Assembly (NCBI GenBank): GCA_910587375.1
Contig: CAJULR010000035.1
Coordinates: forward strand, 62,001-126,000
DNA: 64,000 nucleotides
From: Candidatus Gastranaerophilales bacterium
GTDB taxonomy: Bacteria; Cyanobacteriota; Vampirovibrionia; Gastranaerophilales; Gastranaerophilaceae
Direction: 5' to 3'
The notes under the pieces are model-generated. The model had not been told where the DNA came from. It saw only the letters and a list, made by a program, of their open reading frames with translations, and searched no databases. Each line of letters begins with the position of its first letter. Positions within the stretch are counted from its first letter, which is position 1. Positions 23,143 through 32,539 of the stretch are shown here, in pieces. Made by a program: the position numbers and the translations under genes.

Positions 23143-24062
23143 ATTTAAAATCAACTCTCGCTGTGGATTTTGGCAAATTTAAGCTTCAAAACCCCATTAT
23201 GACGGCTTCCGGAACATTTGGCTATGTGGATGAATTTGACGCATTTTTAGACGTTCAAAACCTGGGGGCCATTGTCACAAAAGGAATTACGCTTGAAGAG
23301 CGGCCCGGAAACGAAGGAAAACGCATATTTGAATGCGAAGCAGGAATGATAAACCGCATAGGGCTTGAAAATGTCGGAATTCAAAGGTTTGTAAAAGAAA
23401 AACTTCCAAAACTAAGAGAAAAAGGGATAAATTTTGTTTTAAACATTGCAGGAAGCAGCATTGAAGACTATGTGGAGCTTGGAAAAATCTCAAAAGCCAA
23501 TAATATCAAGGCAGTTGAAGTAAATGTTTCCTGTCCGAACGTAAAATCAGGCTGTTTAGAATTTGGTACAGATGAAAAATGCCTCTATGAGCTTATTTCG
23601 AGGATTAGAGAGGCCTATGACGGTTTTTTAATCGTGAAATTAACCCCGAATGTAACAGAAATTGAAAAGCTTGCACTTGCCGTTCAAAATGCAGGCGCAG
23701 ACTGTATTAGCGCCATAAACACCTTAAAAGGGCTTGGGGTGGAGCTAAATTTCAACGGCACAAAAATCTCAAAAAGCTTTGTACAAGGGGGTTTAAGCGG
23801 AAAATGTGTGAAGCCCGTTGCGCTTTCTATGGTAAAAAGAATTAAAGAAGCTGTAAACCTGCCTATAATAGGGCTTGGCGGCATATCATGCCTTCAAGAT
23901 GTGCTTGAATTCGTTGCCGTTGGCGCGGACGCGGTACAAATTGGAACGGAAAACTTCACTACGCCTGACATTTCAGAAAGGCTTATTTTGGAATTAGCCG
24001 AATTTATTGAAAAACAGGGCTTCAAAGATTTTAATAATTTAAAAGAGGAACTTCGAAAATGA
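23133..24062 (+). CDS. pyrD: Dihydroorotate dehydrogenase B, catalytic subunit
   Basis: PyrD oxidises dihydroorotate to orotate with FMN. The class 1B pattern is clear: 'NPIMTASGTFGY' near residue 20, the active-site Cys in 'EVNVSCPNVKSG' (~130), 'LIVKLTPNV', 'PIIGLGGI' and 'GADAVQIGTENF'. 309 residues, normal. Class 1B enzymes need PyrK and use NAD, fitting an anaerobe. It overlaps pyrK upstream by 10 bases and pyrE downstream by 4 (ATGA). Confidence 0.97.
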   Translation: MEIDLKSTLAVDFGKFKLQNPIMTASGTFGYVDEFDAFLDVQNLGAIVTKGITLEERPGNEGKRIFECEAGMINRIGLENVGIQRFVKEKLPKLREKGINFVLNIAGSSIEDYVELGKISKANNIKAVEVNVSCPNVKSGCLEFGTDEKCLYELISRIREAYDGFLIVKLTPNVTEIEKLALAVQNAGADCISAINTLKGLGVELNFNGTKISKSFVQGGLSGKCVKPVALSMVKRIKEAVNLPIIGLGGISCLQDVLEFVAVGADAVQIGTENFTTPDISERLILELAEFIEKQGFKDFNNLKEELRK

Positions 24063-24637
24063 CAGAAAATATCGATGTAAAAAATTTGTTAATAGAGGCA
24101 GATGGCTTGCTGCACGGGCATTTTTGCTTAACTTCCGGCCTGCACTCAGACACCTATTTTCAATGCGCAAAATTGTACCAATACCCTGATTTAGTTGAAA
24201 AAATCGGTACTGCACTCGCCAAAAAGCTTTCAGGCCTTGAATTTGACACAATTATTGCCCCTGCAATCGGCGCTGTAATTTTTGGATACGAAGTTGCAAA
24301 ACAGGCAAAAAAACGCAATCTTTTTGTTGAAAGAAAAGACGGCACAATGCAATTAAGACGCGGTTATACACTAAAAAAAGGTGAAAGGGTTGTAATTATA
24401 GAAGACGTTATAACCACCGCCAGGACTATATTTGAAACCATCGACGCCATCAAAGAATTTGAGCCTGAAATTGTCGGGGTAGGCTGTATTGTAGACAGGA
24501 CGCAGGGAAAGCTGGATGACAAATTAAAAATTAACTCGCTTTTAAAAATTGACCCTGTTGTGTATGAACCCGCAAATTGCCCTCTGTGCAAGGAAAATAT
24601 CCCTGTAGTAAAACCGGGAAGCAGAGTGGGAGCTTAG
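24059..24637 (+). CDS. pyrE: Orotate phosphoribosyltransferase
   Basis: PyrE joins orotate and PRPP to form OMP. The PRPP-binding signature 'VVIIEDVITTARTIFE' is at ~114-129 and the flexible loop 'VERKDGTMQLRRGYTL' at ~90-105. The N-terminal 'GHFCLTSGLHSDTYFQC' is also typical. 192 residues, normal. The start codon overlaps the pyrD stop by 4 bases and pyrB follows after 13 bases. Confidence 0.97.
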   Translation: MTENIDVKNLLIEADGLLHGHFCLTSGLHSDTYFQCAKLYQYPDLVEKIGTALAKKLSGLEFDTIIAPAIGAVIFGYEVAKQAKKRNLFVERKDGTMQLRRGYTLKKGERVVIIEDVITTARTIFETIDAIKEFEPEIVGVGCIVDRTQGKLDDKLKINSLLKIDPVVYEPANCPLCKENIPVVKPGSRVGA

Positions 24638-24650
24638 ATAAGGAGTTAAA

Positions 24651-25598
24651 ATGGCCGCAAACACTAAATTAGAGCACTTAATAGACATTAAAAGCCTCTC
24701 CACAGAGGAGATTTTGGCCATTGCGGACCGTGCGCTGGAACTTAAAAATGGCGCAAAACCCTTGTCACTAAAGGGAAAACACGCGGCTATGATTTTCTTT
24801 GAAAATTCTACCCGCACTTATTTTTCTTTTGAAATGGCTCTAAACAAGCTTGGCGCAAGCGTTTACAACTTTGAAACCTCTAAATCTTCTCTCTCCAAAG
24901 GGGAAGATTTTTTTGATACCGTGAATAACCTCTCTGCTATTGGATTTGACGCCTGTATAATCCGCACAAGCAAGGAGGGGCTTATAAAAAGGACCTTGGG
25001 GGAAAGAACAAAAGAAAAGGGAAAAGAACGCGAATTTTTCAAAAAAATCGCCCTAATTAACGCCGGGGAGGGCACTTCCGCCCATCCTACCCAGGCGCTT
25101 TTGGATTTTGTAACTATAAAAGAAAAATTTAAAAATTTAGATGGCTTAAACCTTGTAATAGTAGGGGATATAAGGCATTCAAGGGTTGCAAAATCAAATA
25201 TAGAGCTCTTAAACAGATTTAATATATCCGTAAAATGCGTGGCACCGGGGTATTTCAAGGATGAAAATATTAAAAATGTTGAGTGGTGCGAAAATTTAAA
25301 TGAAGCTCTTGAAAACGCAGATATAGTAATGGCTTTAAGAATTCAAAAAGAGAGAATTCAAGGTATAATTGAATTTGAGGACTATATTAAAAATTACCAA
25401 ATAACGGAAGAAAACCTGCCAAAAAATGCTATATTAATGCACCCGGGACCCGTAAACCGGGATATAGAGGTAACTTCAGGACTTTTAGACTCTAAAAAAG
25501 GTGAAATCATCCTTGAACAGGCTCATAACGGCGTGTTTACAAGAATGGCAATCTTGGAAATGATTTTGAAAAATGAAAAAGGGGTCAATAATGTGTAA
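24651..25598 (+). CDS. pyrB: Aspartate carbamoyltransferase
   Basis: PyrB makes carbamoyl aspartate, the first committed step of pyrimidine synthesis. The carbamoyl-phosphate motif 'FFENSTRTYFSFE' lies at ~46-58, followed by 'SSLSKGEDFFDT' (substrate loop), 'HPTQALLDF' and the late 'MHPGPVNR'. 315 residues. The segment 'TSKEGLIKRTLGERTKEKGK' near 105-124 is longer and more charged than I expect in this region. AAGGAG lies before the start. No pyrI regulatory subunit is present, so it is probably the unregulated class. Its end overlaps pyrC by 8 bases. Confidence 0.96.
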   Translation: MAANTKLEHLIDIKSLSTEEILAIADRALELKNGAKPLSLKGKHAAMIFFENSTRTYFSFEMALNKLGASVYNFETSKSSLSKGEDFFDTVNNLSAIGFDACIIRTSKEGLIKRTLGERTKEKGKEREFFKKIALINAGEGTSAHPTQALLDFVTIKEKFKNLDGLNLVIVGDIRHSRVAKSNIELLNRFNISVKCVAPGYFKDENIKNVEWCENLNEALENADIVMALRIQKERIQGIIEFEDYIKNYQITEENLPKNAILMHPGPVNRDIEVTSGLLDSKKGEIILEQAHNGVFTRMAILEMILKNEKGVNNV

Positions 25599-26589
25599 AA
25601 TTGTGAAATTGCCCGCTTTTATTGATATGCACGTACACCTTAGGGAGCCTGGGTTTACAGAAAAAGAAACGCTTCAAACAGGGATGGCTTCTGCGACTGC
25701 GGGCGGCTTCGGTACAATTTGCGCTATGCCAAACACAAAGCCTGTGGCCGATAACCCTGAAACCATAAGGTTTATAAGGAAAATTACGAGCAAAAACCTT
25801 GCAATTGACGTATTTCCGATTGGCGCTGTGACCAAAAACCTTGTAACTACTGAACTCAACGACTTTCATATTCTGAAAAAAGCTGGTGCAATTGCTTTTT
25901 CAAACGATGGAATGCCGATTTTAGATAAAAACGTGTTTAAAGAGGCTCTAAAAACAGGTGAATTAATACTTTCACACCTTGAAGACGAGAAAAATGAAGT
26001 TATATGGCAGCTTAACGTGTTTGAAGAGGTTAAAAAAGAGTCAGAACAAGGACTTTGCAAAAGTCCAAGGCTGCATTTCTGCCATATATCGACTTTACAC
26101 GCTCTGGATAGCATTAAAAAGGCCAAACAGCGCGGCTTAAAGGTTACTTGCGAAACTGCCCCGCACTATTTTACATTTACCAAAAATGACGTAACATCAA
26201 ACGGGGTCTATAAAATGAACCCTCCACTGGGCACAAACGATGATAAAGAGGCAGTTTTGGCCGCTCTAAAAGACGGCACAATTGATGTAATCGCAACAGA
26301 CCACGCGCCGCACACTGTGGAAGAAAAATTAAGGCCTTATGAAAAATCTCCAAACGGAATTGTAGGGCTTGAAACCGCCTTCCCGCTTGCACTTTCGGTG
26401 CTTTCTTTGGACGAAGTTGTAGAAAAAATGTGCTATAATCCCGCAAAAATTTTAGGGATTGAAAACAAGCGCGAAATTGAGGTAGATTTAGAGGAAGAAT
26501 GGATTGTAAAATCGGCGGAATTTAAGTCTAAATGCAAGATTTCGCCATATGAAGGAATGAAGTTAAAAGGGAAAGTAATATGCAAATGA
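25591..26589 (+). CDS. pyrC: Dihydroorotase
   Basis: PyrC cyclises carbamoyl aspartate to dihydroorotate. It is the type with metal ligands in 'FIDMHVHLREPG' near the start, 'HLEDEKNE', 'HFCHISTLHALD' and 'VIATDHAPHTVEEK'. From the ATG at 25591 the protein is 333 residues, somewhat short for type I (~420) but with all ligand motifs. I chose this ATG because AAGGGGT lies 6-7 bases before it; the frame is open six codons further. Overlaps pyrB by 8 bases and pyrF by 10. Confidence 0.93.
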   Translation: MCKIVKLPAFIDMHVHLREPGFTEKETLQTGMASATAGGFGTICAMPNTKPVADNPETIRFIRKITSKNLAIDVFPIGAVTKNLVTTELNDFHILKKAGAIAFSNDGMPILDKNVFKEALKTGELILSHLEDEKNEVIWQLNVFEEVKKESEQGLCKSPRLHFCHISTLHALDSIKKAKQRGLKVTCETAPHYFTFTKNDVTSNGVYKMNPPLGTNDDKEAVLAALKDGTIDVIATDHAPHTVEEKLRPYEKSPNGIVGLETAFPLALSVLSLDEVVEKMCYNPAKILGIENKREIEVDLEEEWIVKSAEFKSKCKISPYEGMKLKGKVICK

Positions 26590-27338
26590 ATGAAATTTTA
26601 AAAGAAAAAATAAAGGAGAAAATCGTTCTGGCACTTGACGTTAAGGAATTTGATGAGGCTAAAACCCTTGTGGATGAGCTATCTCCGTATGTTGGAACTT
26701 TTAAAGTGGGGCTCCAGCTTTATACAAAATATGGAAATGAAGTCGTAGACTATATTTCAGGCAAAAATGCAAACTTTTTCCTTGATGTAAAGCTTCATGA
26801 CATTCCAAACACCGTGGAAAAAGCCAGTGAAAACGTGGTTTTAAGGGGTGCAAACTTCTTCAATGTCCACGCCACAGGGGGTTTGAAGATGATGGAGGCA
26901 GCAGCAAGAGGGGCTAAAAAGGCGGCGGAAAAACTCGGCAAAAAACCGCCTATAATCCTTGCTGTGACTATGCTTACAAGCATTTCAGAAGAGGTTATGA
27001 AGGATGAATTTGAAATTGAAGCCGATGTTTCAGAATTTGCAATTCGCCTTGCAAAACTGGCTAAAAAGGCCGGTTTGACAGGGGTTGTAGCTTCATCACT
27101 TGAAGCGAGAAAGATAAAAGAAGCTTGTGGAGCGGATTTTAAGGTATTATGTCCCGGAATTCGCCCGGAATGGAGCGCAAAGGACGATCAAAAAAGGATT
27201 GCCACCCCAAAATTTGCAATTGGAGAAGGGGCGGATTATCTTGTAATCGGAAGGGCTGTAACCAAGGCCGAGAGCCGAATTGGGGCTATGGAAAAAATTT
27301 ATGAAGAAATTGGAGAATTAGAATGCTTGCAACGTTAA
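26580..27338 (+). CDS. pyrF: Orotidine-5'-phosphate decarboxylase, copy 2
   Basis: This is the operon copy of OMP decarboxylase. The catalytic set is intact: Lys in 'FKVGLQLYTKYG' and D-x-K-x-x-D in 'FFLDVKLHDIPNTV'. 'CPGIRPEWSAKDDQKRI' and 'YLVIGRAVTKAE' form the phosphate site. 252 residues. It differs throughout from the pyrF at 19412 although both keep every catalytic residue, so the genome appears to hold two working enzymes. AAGGGA lies before the ATG. It overlaps pyrC by 10 bases and carA by 16. Confidence 0.95.
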   Translation: MQMNEILKEKIKEKIVLALDVKEFDEAKTLVDELSPYVGTFKVGLQLYTKYGNEVVDYISGKNANFFLDVKLHDIPNTVEKASENVVLRGANFFNVHATGGLKMMEAAARGAKKAAEKLGKKPPIILAVTMLTSISEEVMKDEFEIEADVSEFAIRLAKLAKKAGLTGVVASSLEARKIKEACGADFKVLCPGIRPEWSAKDDQKRIATPKFAIGEGADYLVIGRAVTKAESRIGAMEKIYEEIGELECLQR

Positions 27339-28441
27339 TATTGGAAGACGGCACCGTATTAAGGGGCAAATCCTTTGGGGCACAAGGAACTTCCGTTGGT
27401 GAAATTGTCTTTAACACCTCTATGGTAGGCTATCAGGAGATTTTGACCGACCCGTCATACGCAAACCAAATAATAGTAATGACTTATCCTGAAATTGGCA
27501 ACTATGGCCTGAATGATGACGATTTTGAATCTGAAAAACCAAGGTGCAAGGGCTTTATAGTGAAAAACTCCTGCGTGAATGATTCGCACTATAAGAGCAG
27601 ACAAAACATTTCAACATACCTAAAAAGCCACGGTATAATAGGAATTGAGGGACTTGACACCCGCCTTTTAACCAAAAAAATCAGGGAATTTGGAACAATG
27701 AACTGCCTTATAACCACGGAAAATGTGGATAACAACAACCTTTCAGAGAAAATGGAGCAGTTAAATGCCTATGAAGCCAATAAAGACGTGGTTTTAGAAG
27801 TTTCACCCGAAAACTCTTTTGTTTTAAATGAAAACGGCGATGTAAACCTTGCAATGATAGACTATGGCTGCAAAACAGGGATAACAGACAGCCTTTGCGC
27901 AAGGGGCTGTAAAATTACAGTTTTCCCGGCAAACGTAGACAGTGAAACGATTTTAAGGGGAAACTTTGATTCGGTATTTTTATCAAACGGCCCCGGAAAC
28001 CCTGCAGACTGCAAAATTGAGGTGCAGACCCTTGAAAATTTAATCGGCAAAATCCCGCTTTTTGGCATTTGCCTTGGATATCAGCTTTTATCAATCGTGC
28101 TCGGTGCAAAGACATATAAGCTGAAATATGGGCACAGAGGGGCAAACCACCCCGTTGTGAATTTGCTTGATAAAAAGGTTATGATGACATCCCAAAACCA
28201 CGGATATGCAGTGGATATGGACAGTTTGACCAAAATTATGGAGCCCACATATAAAAATTTGAACGATGACACGCTTGAAGGTTTTAGGTCTGAAAGCTTG
28301 AAAATAGAGGCTGTTCAGTTCCACCCCGAGGCAAACCCGGGCCCGACAGACGCTGCGGTGATTTTTGATGATTGGGTTCAAAAAATGCGGGAATATAAAA
28401 AAGCGCCTGTTAGAAAAGCAGAAGAGATGGCAAGCCTGTAA
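27323..28441 (+). CDS. carA: Carbamoyl-phosphate synthase small subunit
   Basis: CarA is the glutamine amidotransferase that feeds ammonia to CarB. The N-terminal CPSase domain shows 'VFNTSMVGYQEILTDPSYA'. The class I amidotransferase domain has 'FLSNGPGNPADC', the nucleophile in 'FGICLGYQLLS' and the His/Glu in 'AVQFHPEANPGP'. 372 residues, normal. It overlaps pyrF by 16 bases. carB follows after a 131-base gap that contains small tandem repeats (TTACAAAATG twice near 28459-28479) but no gene. Confidence 0.97.
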   Translation: MLATLILEDGTVLRGKSFGAQGTSVGEIVFNTSMVGYQEILTDPSYANQIIVMTYPEIGNYGLNDDDFESEKPRCKGFIVKNSCVNDSHYKSRQNISTYLKSHGIIGIEGLDTRLLTKKIREFGTMNCLITTENVDNNNLSEKMEQLNAYEANKDVVLEVSPENSFVLNENGDVNLAMIDYGCKTGITDSLCARGCKITVFPANVDSETILRGNFDSVFLSNGPGNPADCKIEVQTLENLIGKIPLFGICLGYQLLSIVLGAKTYKLKYGHRGANHPVVNLLDKKVMMTSQNHGYAVDMDSLTKIMEPTYKNLNDDTLEGFRSESLKIEAVQFHPEANPGPTDAAVIFDDWVQKMREYKKAPVRKAEEMASL

Positions 28442-28572
28442 AAGCAGACAGAGCTTTATTTTACAAAATGTTACAAAATGTAAAGACACAAAAAATTAGC
28501 ACCAAGGCCAAAATAAGAACAAAAACACAAAACAGGCCAAAATAAAGAAATAACTTGAAAAAGGGAAGATAA

Positions 28573-31500
28573 ATGGGAAAAGATTTAAGCATAAAGAAGG
28601 TTTTAGTAATAGGCTCCGGGCCGATTGTAATTGGCCAGGCGGCGGAATTTGACTATGCGGGGGTGCAGGCGTGCCGCGCGCTAAAGGAGGAAAACATTGA
28701 GGTTGTGCTTGTAAACTCTAACCCCGCAACGATTATGACCGATGAAGACATCGCAGATAAAGTCTATTTGGAGCCTTTGACCTTAGAAAGTTTGACTGAA
28801 ATTATTAAAAAAGAGCGTCCAAACGGCGTAATTGCTTCTCTTGGCGGGCAAACAGGCCTGAATTTAGCCTGTGAACTGGATAAAGCCGGGGTTTTAGCAG
28901 AATACGGCGTGCGCCTTTTAGGGACAAACATTGAGTCTATTAAAAAGGCGGAAGACCGGGAAATGTTTAAAAACCTGATGAATGAAATAGAAGAGCCAAT
29001 CCCCGACAGCGAGATTGTTTCAAGCTATGAAGACGCCAAAAAATTCGCAGAAAAAATCGGATTTCCTATAATCATCCGTCCCGCCTTCACTTTGGGAGGC
29101 TCAGGGGGCGGCATTGCAAAGAATGAAGCAGAATATGAAGAAATTGTACATTCAGGACTCCAGCAATCCCCAATTAACCAGGTGCTTGTGGAAAAGAGCA
29201 TTGCAGGCTTCAAAGAGGTGGAATATGAGGTAATGCGAGATTCTAACGACACCTGTATTATCATTTGCAATATGGAAAACATCGACCCGATTGGAATTCA
29301 CACGGGCGACAGCTTTGTTGTGGCGCCTTCTCAGACCCTTACAAACAACGAATATCAGATGTTAAGAACCTCTGCGATAAAAATTATTCGCGCGCTTAAA
29401 ATCGAAGGGGGCTGTAACGTACAGTATGCCTTGGATACAAAGACAAATCAATATTACGTAATTGAGGTAAACCCGCGTGTGAGCCGCTCTTCAGCCCTTG
29501 CTTCAAAGGCAACAGGCTATCCTATCGCAAAAGTGACGACAAAAATCGCTGTGGGGTATGAATTATCTGAAATTAAGAACGCTATAACAGGCAAAACCGT
29601 TGCAGCATTTGAGCCTGCGCTTGATTATGTGGTGGTAAAAATCCCAAAATGGCCTTTTGATAAATTTGCAACGGGCGACAGAATGCTTGGAACCAAAATG
29701 AAGGCCACAGGCGAAGTTATGGCAATTGGGCGTACTTTTAAAAACAGTTTTAAAAAGGCCGTAGCCTCGCTTGAAGACAAGCATACGGGGGTTTTACATT
29801 ATAAATTTGAAAATTTATCAAACGAAGAATTGTTGGAAGAGCTCCATATTCAAGACGACAGAAGGATTTTCAGGGTTTCTGAAGCCCTAAAAAGGAATTT
29901 TGACGTTCAAAAAATCCGCGAAATTACAAAAATTGACCCCTGGTTCATAAACCAGATTAAAGACATTGTGGAACTTGAAACTGCGCTTGAAAATACGCAC
30001 CTTGATGAAGAATTATACAAGAAGGCAAAGGATTTTGGGTATTTGGATTCTGAAATTGCAGCAATATCAAAGGTTTCAGAGGATGAATTAAAAAAATATG
30101 ATTACCCTGCCGTATTTAGAATAGTAGACACCTGTGCGGGCGAATTTCACGCCTCAACCCCCTATTTTTACTCAACTTACGGGGAAAGTTGCGAACTTGA
30201 AGAATTTAAAAAGGAACACAGCAGCGAAAACCAAGATGGAGAAACCAAAAAAGAAGGGGCTGCGCAAGGCAAGGGTGAAATTAAAGGAAATATCCTGGTT
30301 TTAGGCTCCGGCCCGATTAGAATCGGCCAGGGAATTGAGTTTGACTACTGTTCCGTGCATGCTTCAAAGGCAATTTTAGAAAACGGATATGAATCCGTTA
30401 TGGTAAATTCAAACCCTGAAACGCTTTCCACCGATTTTGACATAGCAAGCAGGCTTTATTTTGAACCGATGAACGCTGAAAACGTGATGAACATTATAAA
30501 AAAAGAGAAGCCATACGGTGTGATGGTTCAGTTTGGCGGGCAAACGGCGATTAATTTGGCGCCAAAGCTTGCAAAAGAAGGGGTTAAAATCCTTGGCACA
30601 TCGCTTGAAAGCATTGACGCGGTTGAAGACAGAAAAGTTTTTGAAAAATTGTTGTCAGAGCTTAAAATTCCACAGCCAAAGGGCAGAGGGGTGAGAAGCG
30701 CGGCTGAAGCTTTAAGCACAACAAAAGAGCTTGGATATCCTGTTTTGGTGCGCCCTTCTTATGTTATAGGCGGGCGCGGAATGCAGGTTGTGTATAATGA
30801 TGAAGAATTGTTAACATATATTAACGAGGCGCTCAAATTTTCAGGCGAGCACCCCGTTTTAATTGACCAATACATAGAGGGCCTTGAGGTTGAATTGGAC
30901 GCCATTTCAGATGGCAAAGACGTTTTAATCCCCGGCATTTGCGAACATATAGAACGTGCCGGGGTGCATTCGGGCGACTCTATGAGCATTTACCCCTCAA
31001 GAAACATTACAAAAAAAAAAAAAAAAAAGCTTGTAGAATATGCTAAAAAAATCGCCAAAAGAGTTAATATTATTGGCTTAATGAACATTCAATTTATCAT
31101 AAAAGATGATACGGTTTATGTAATTGAAGTGAACCCGAGGGCCTCCAGAACGGTGCCCATAATGTCCAAGGTGACAGGCATTCCGATGACAAAGATTGCA
31201 ATTAATGCAATTTTAGGAAAAACGATAAAAAGCCAAGGGTTTGGAGTTGGGCTTTATCGAACAACAAAGCTTGTGTGCGTGAAAATGCCTGTGTTTAGCT
31301 TCCAAAAGCTGAATAGAATTGACCCCGCGCTTGCGCCTGAAATGAAATCCACAGGGGAAGTCTTAGGGGTTGATTATTCCTATAAAAAGGCTCTCTTAAA
31401 GGCATTTATCGCGGGCGGATATAAATTTGGCCAGCGCAAACAAAGAGTTTTAGTGTCATTGAACGACCACTACAAAAAGCCTGCCTTAAAAATCGTGAAA

Positions 31501-31854
31501 AAGCTTTATTCACAAGGATTTTTCATTATGGCAACCTGGGGAACGCACAAATTCCTTGAAAAAAACGGGGTGCCATCTAAGATGATTGAAAAATTCATGG
31601 TGGATAAACTTCAAAAACGTATGAAGGAAGGGCGTTTGAGCTTTGTTTTGAATACTCCTACTTTAGGAAAAAATTCACAAACTTCAGGTTTTCAGATAAG
31701 GACAATTGCTGAAATGTACGGTATTCCTTGTTTTACAAGCATAGACACAGCAAGAGCCTATTTGAGCGCCGTTAAAACGTATGACAAAGGCACAAAATTA
31801 AATTCCGAAACTATTACAAACTATCGTAAAAAGAAGTTTTTGGGGATATTTTAA
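28573..31854 (+). CDS. carB: Carbamoyl-phosphate synthase large subunit
   Basis: CarB makes carbamoyl phosphate from bicarbonate, ammonia and two ATP. Two homologous ATP-grasp halves are visible: 'VIGSGPIVIGQAAEFDYAG' at the start and 'VLGSGPIRIGQGIEFDY' from about residue 576, each with 'VEVNPRXSRXXAL/VP'-type metal loops. A C-terminal allosteric domain ends the protein. 1093 residues, slightly longer than the usual ~1070; the extra part is a Lys/Glu/Gly-rich linker between the halves ('SSENQDGETKKEGAAQGKGE'). A run of 18 A (31011-31028) encodes six Lys in the second half. AAGGGAAG precedes the ATG. Confidence 0.97.
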   Translation: MGKDLSIKKVLVIGSGPIVIGQAAEFDYAGVQACRALKEENIEVVLVNSNPATIMTDEDIADKVYLEPLTLESLTEIIKKERPNGVIASLGGQTGLNLACELDKAGVLAEYGVRLLGTNIESIKKAEDREMFKNLMNEIEEPIPDSEIVSSYEDAKKFAEKIGFPIIIRPAFTLGGSGGGIAKNEAEYEEIVHSGLQQSPINQVLVEKSIAGFKEVEYEVMRDSNDTCIIICNMENIDPIGIHTGDSFVVAPSQTLTNNEYQMLRTSAIKIIRALKIEGGCNVQYALDTKTNQYYVIEVNPRVSRSSALASKATGYPIAKVTTKIAVGYELSEIKNAITGKTVAAFEPALDYVVVKIPKWPFDKFATGDRMLGTKMKATGEVMAIGRTFKNSFKKAVASLEDKHTGVLHYKFENLSNEELLEELHIQDDRRIFRVSEALKRNFDVQKIREITKIDPWFINQIKDIVELETALENTHLDEELYKKAKDFGYLDSEIAAISKVSEDELKKYDYPAVFRIVDTCAGEFHASTPYFYSTYGESCELEEFKKEHSSENQDGETKKEGAAQGKGEIKGNILVLGSGPIRIGQGIEFDYCSVHASKAILENGYESVMVNSNPETLSTDFDIASRLYFEPMNAENVMNIIKKEKPYGVMVQFGGQTAINLAPKLAKEGVKILGTSLESIDAVEDRKVFEKLLSELKIPQPKGRGVRSAAEALSTTKELGYPVLVRPSYVIGGRGMQVVYNDEELLTYINEALKFSGEHPVLIDQYIEGLEVELDAISDGKDVLIPGICEHIERAGVHSGDSMSIYPSRNITKKKKKKLVEYAKKIAKRVNIIGLMNIQFIIKDDTVYVIEVNPRASRTVPIMSKVTGIPMTKIAINAILGKTIKSQGFGVGLYRTTKLVCVKMPVFSFQKLNRIDPALAPEMKSTGEVLGVDYSYKKALLKAFIAGGYKFGQRKQRVLVSLNDHYKKPALKIVKKLYSQGFFIMATWGTHKFLEKNGVPSKMIEKFMVDKLQKRMKEGRLSFVLNTPTLGKNSQTSGFQIRTIAEMYGIPCFTSIDTARAYLSAVKTYDKGTKLNSETITNYRKKKFLGIF
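31011..31028 (+). repeat. A18 homopolymer inside carB
   Basis: Eighteen consecutive A residues lie inside carB and encode part of a Thr codon, five whole Lys codons and most of a sixth. The gene stays in frame across it. Such a run is prone to replication or transcription slippage and to sequencing error. Confidence 0.95.
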
Positions 31855-31878
31855 AATATCCCCGCTTTAAATATAAAG

Positions 31879-32211
31879 TTATCCGAATTTCACATCAATT
31901 GTGGCGTCCAGACCTTTTAAAATCTTTATAACCATATAAAAACTGGGCTGCACCTTGCCTTTTAGGATGTTTGTAAGGTTTGAGCGGTTTACGTTAATTT
32001 CCTGCGCAAATTTGTTCACGGAAGTTCTCGCCTTAATTACACGCTCAAGCGCTTTAAAAAATATTATATAATCGCCGTCTTTTGCAAATTCTTCTAAATT
32101 CAAACGCAGATATTCTTTTTGAAATTCTTCGTCCTGTAATTGCTCAATCATATGCTGTTCAAACGATGGCAACTCTTTCATTATTTTCTCTATGTTTAAT
32201 TTTTTAGTCAT
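31879..32211 (-). CDS. HigA-type antitoxin (HTH)
   Basis: This 110-residue protein ends in an XRE helix-turn-helix ('VNKFAQEINVNRSNLTNILK', then 'GKVQPSFYMVIKILKGL'). The N-terminal half is helical ('ELPSFEQHMIEQLQDEEFQ'), as in addiction-module antidotes paired with RelE/HigB-like toxins. The ATG at 32211 lies 2 bases after the toxin stop and 8 bases after AAAGG, so I prefer it to a TTG two codons earlier. It is predicted to bind the toxin and repress the promoter at 32540-32568. It converges with carB. Confidence 0.87.
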   Translation of the reverse strand: MTKKLNIEKIMKELPSFEQHMIEQLQDEEFQKEYLRLNLEEFAKDGDYIIFFKALERVIKARTSVNKFAQEINVNRSNLTNILKGKVQPSFYMVIKILKGLDATIDVKFG

Positions 32212-32213
32212 AA

Positions 32214-32531
32214 TCAAAACCTTTCTTTGAAGTCTTCAATGTAACTTTGGGCTTTTTTAATGTCCTTTGACTGGGTTGATTTATCGCCAGCACAGAGAAT
32301 AACAACAATTATATCTTCCTGTTCCATACAATAAATTCTATAACCAGGGCCTATTTTGAACCTTAGTTCAATGAGTTCATCAGTTAACCTTTTAAAATCA
32401 CCAAAATTCTCTTCTTCAACCCTGGCTAAGCGCATATCTATTTTATATCTTACGCTTTTATCCAAACTGTCATACCATATGTCAAACGGACACTTGCCGG
32501 CAATTGTTTTATAAAAATATATCTGTTTCAT
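32214..32531 (-). CDS. RelE/ParE-family toxin (HigB-like)
   Basis: This 105-residue protein has the RelE/HigB layout of 'addiction module killer' proteins: 'GKCPFDIWYDSLDKSVRYKI' and 'RLARVEEENFGDFKRL' near the start, then 'LRFKIGPGYRIYCMEQED' and 'VILCAGDKSTQSKDIKKA'. Relatives cleave mRNA on the ribosome. The toxin gene comes first, as in higBA. The promoter's -10 box ends 8 bases before the ATG and there is no ribosome site, so the mRNA is probably leaderless. Confidence 0.88.
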   Translation of the reverse strand: MKQIYFYKTIAGKCPFDIWYDSLDKSVRYKIDMRLARVEEENFGDFKRLTDELIELRFKIGPGYRIYCMEQEDIIVVILCAGDKSTQSKDIKKAQSYIEDFKERF

Positions 32532-32539
32532 CTTCTATA

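Noticed and set aside
28442..28572. Hidden gene or riboswitch between carA and carB
   Set aside because: Only small direct repeats and A-rich sequence; no stem with conserved features and no open frame with a ribosome site.
31000..31040. carB as a frameshifted gene at the A18 run
   Set aside because: The frame continues intact through conserved ATP-grasp motifs on both sides.
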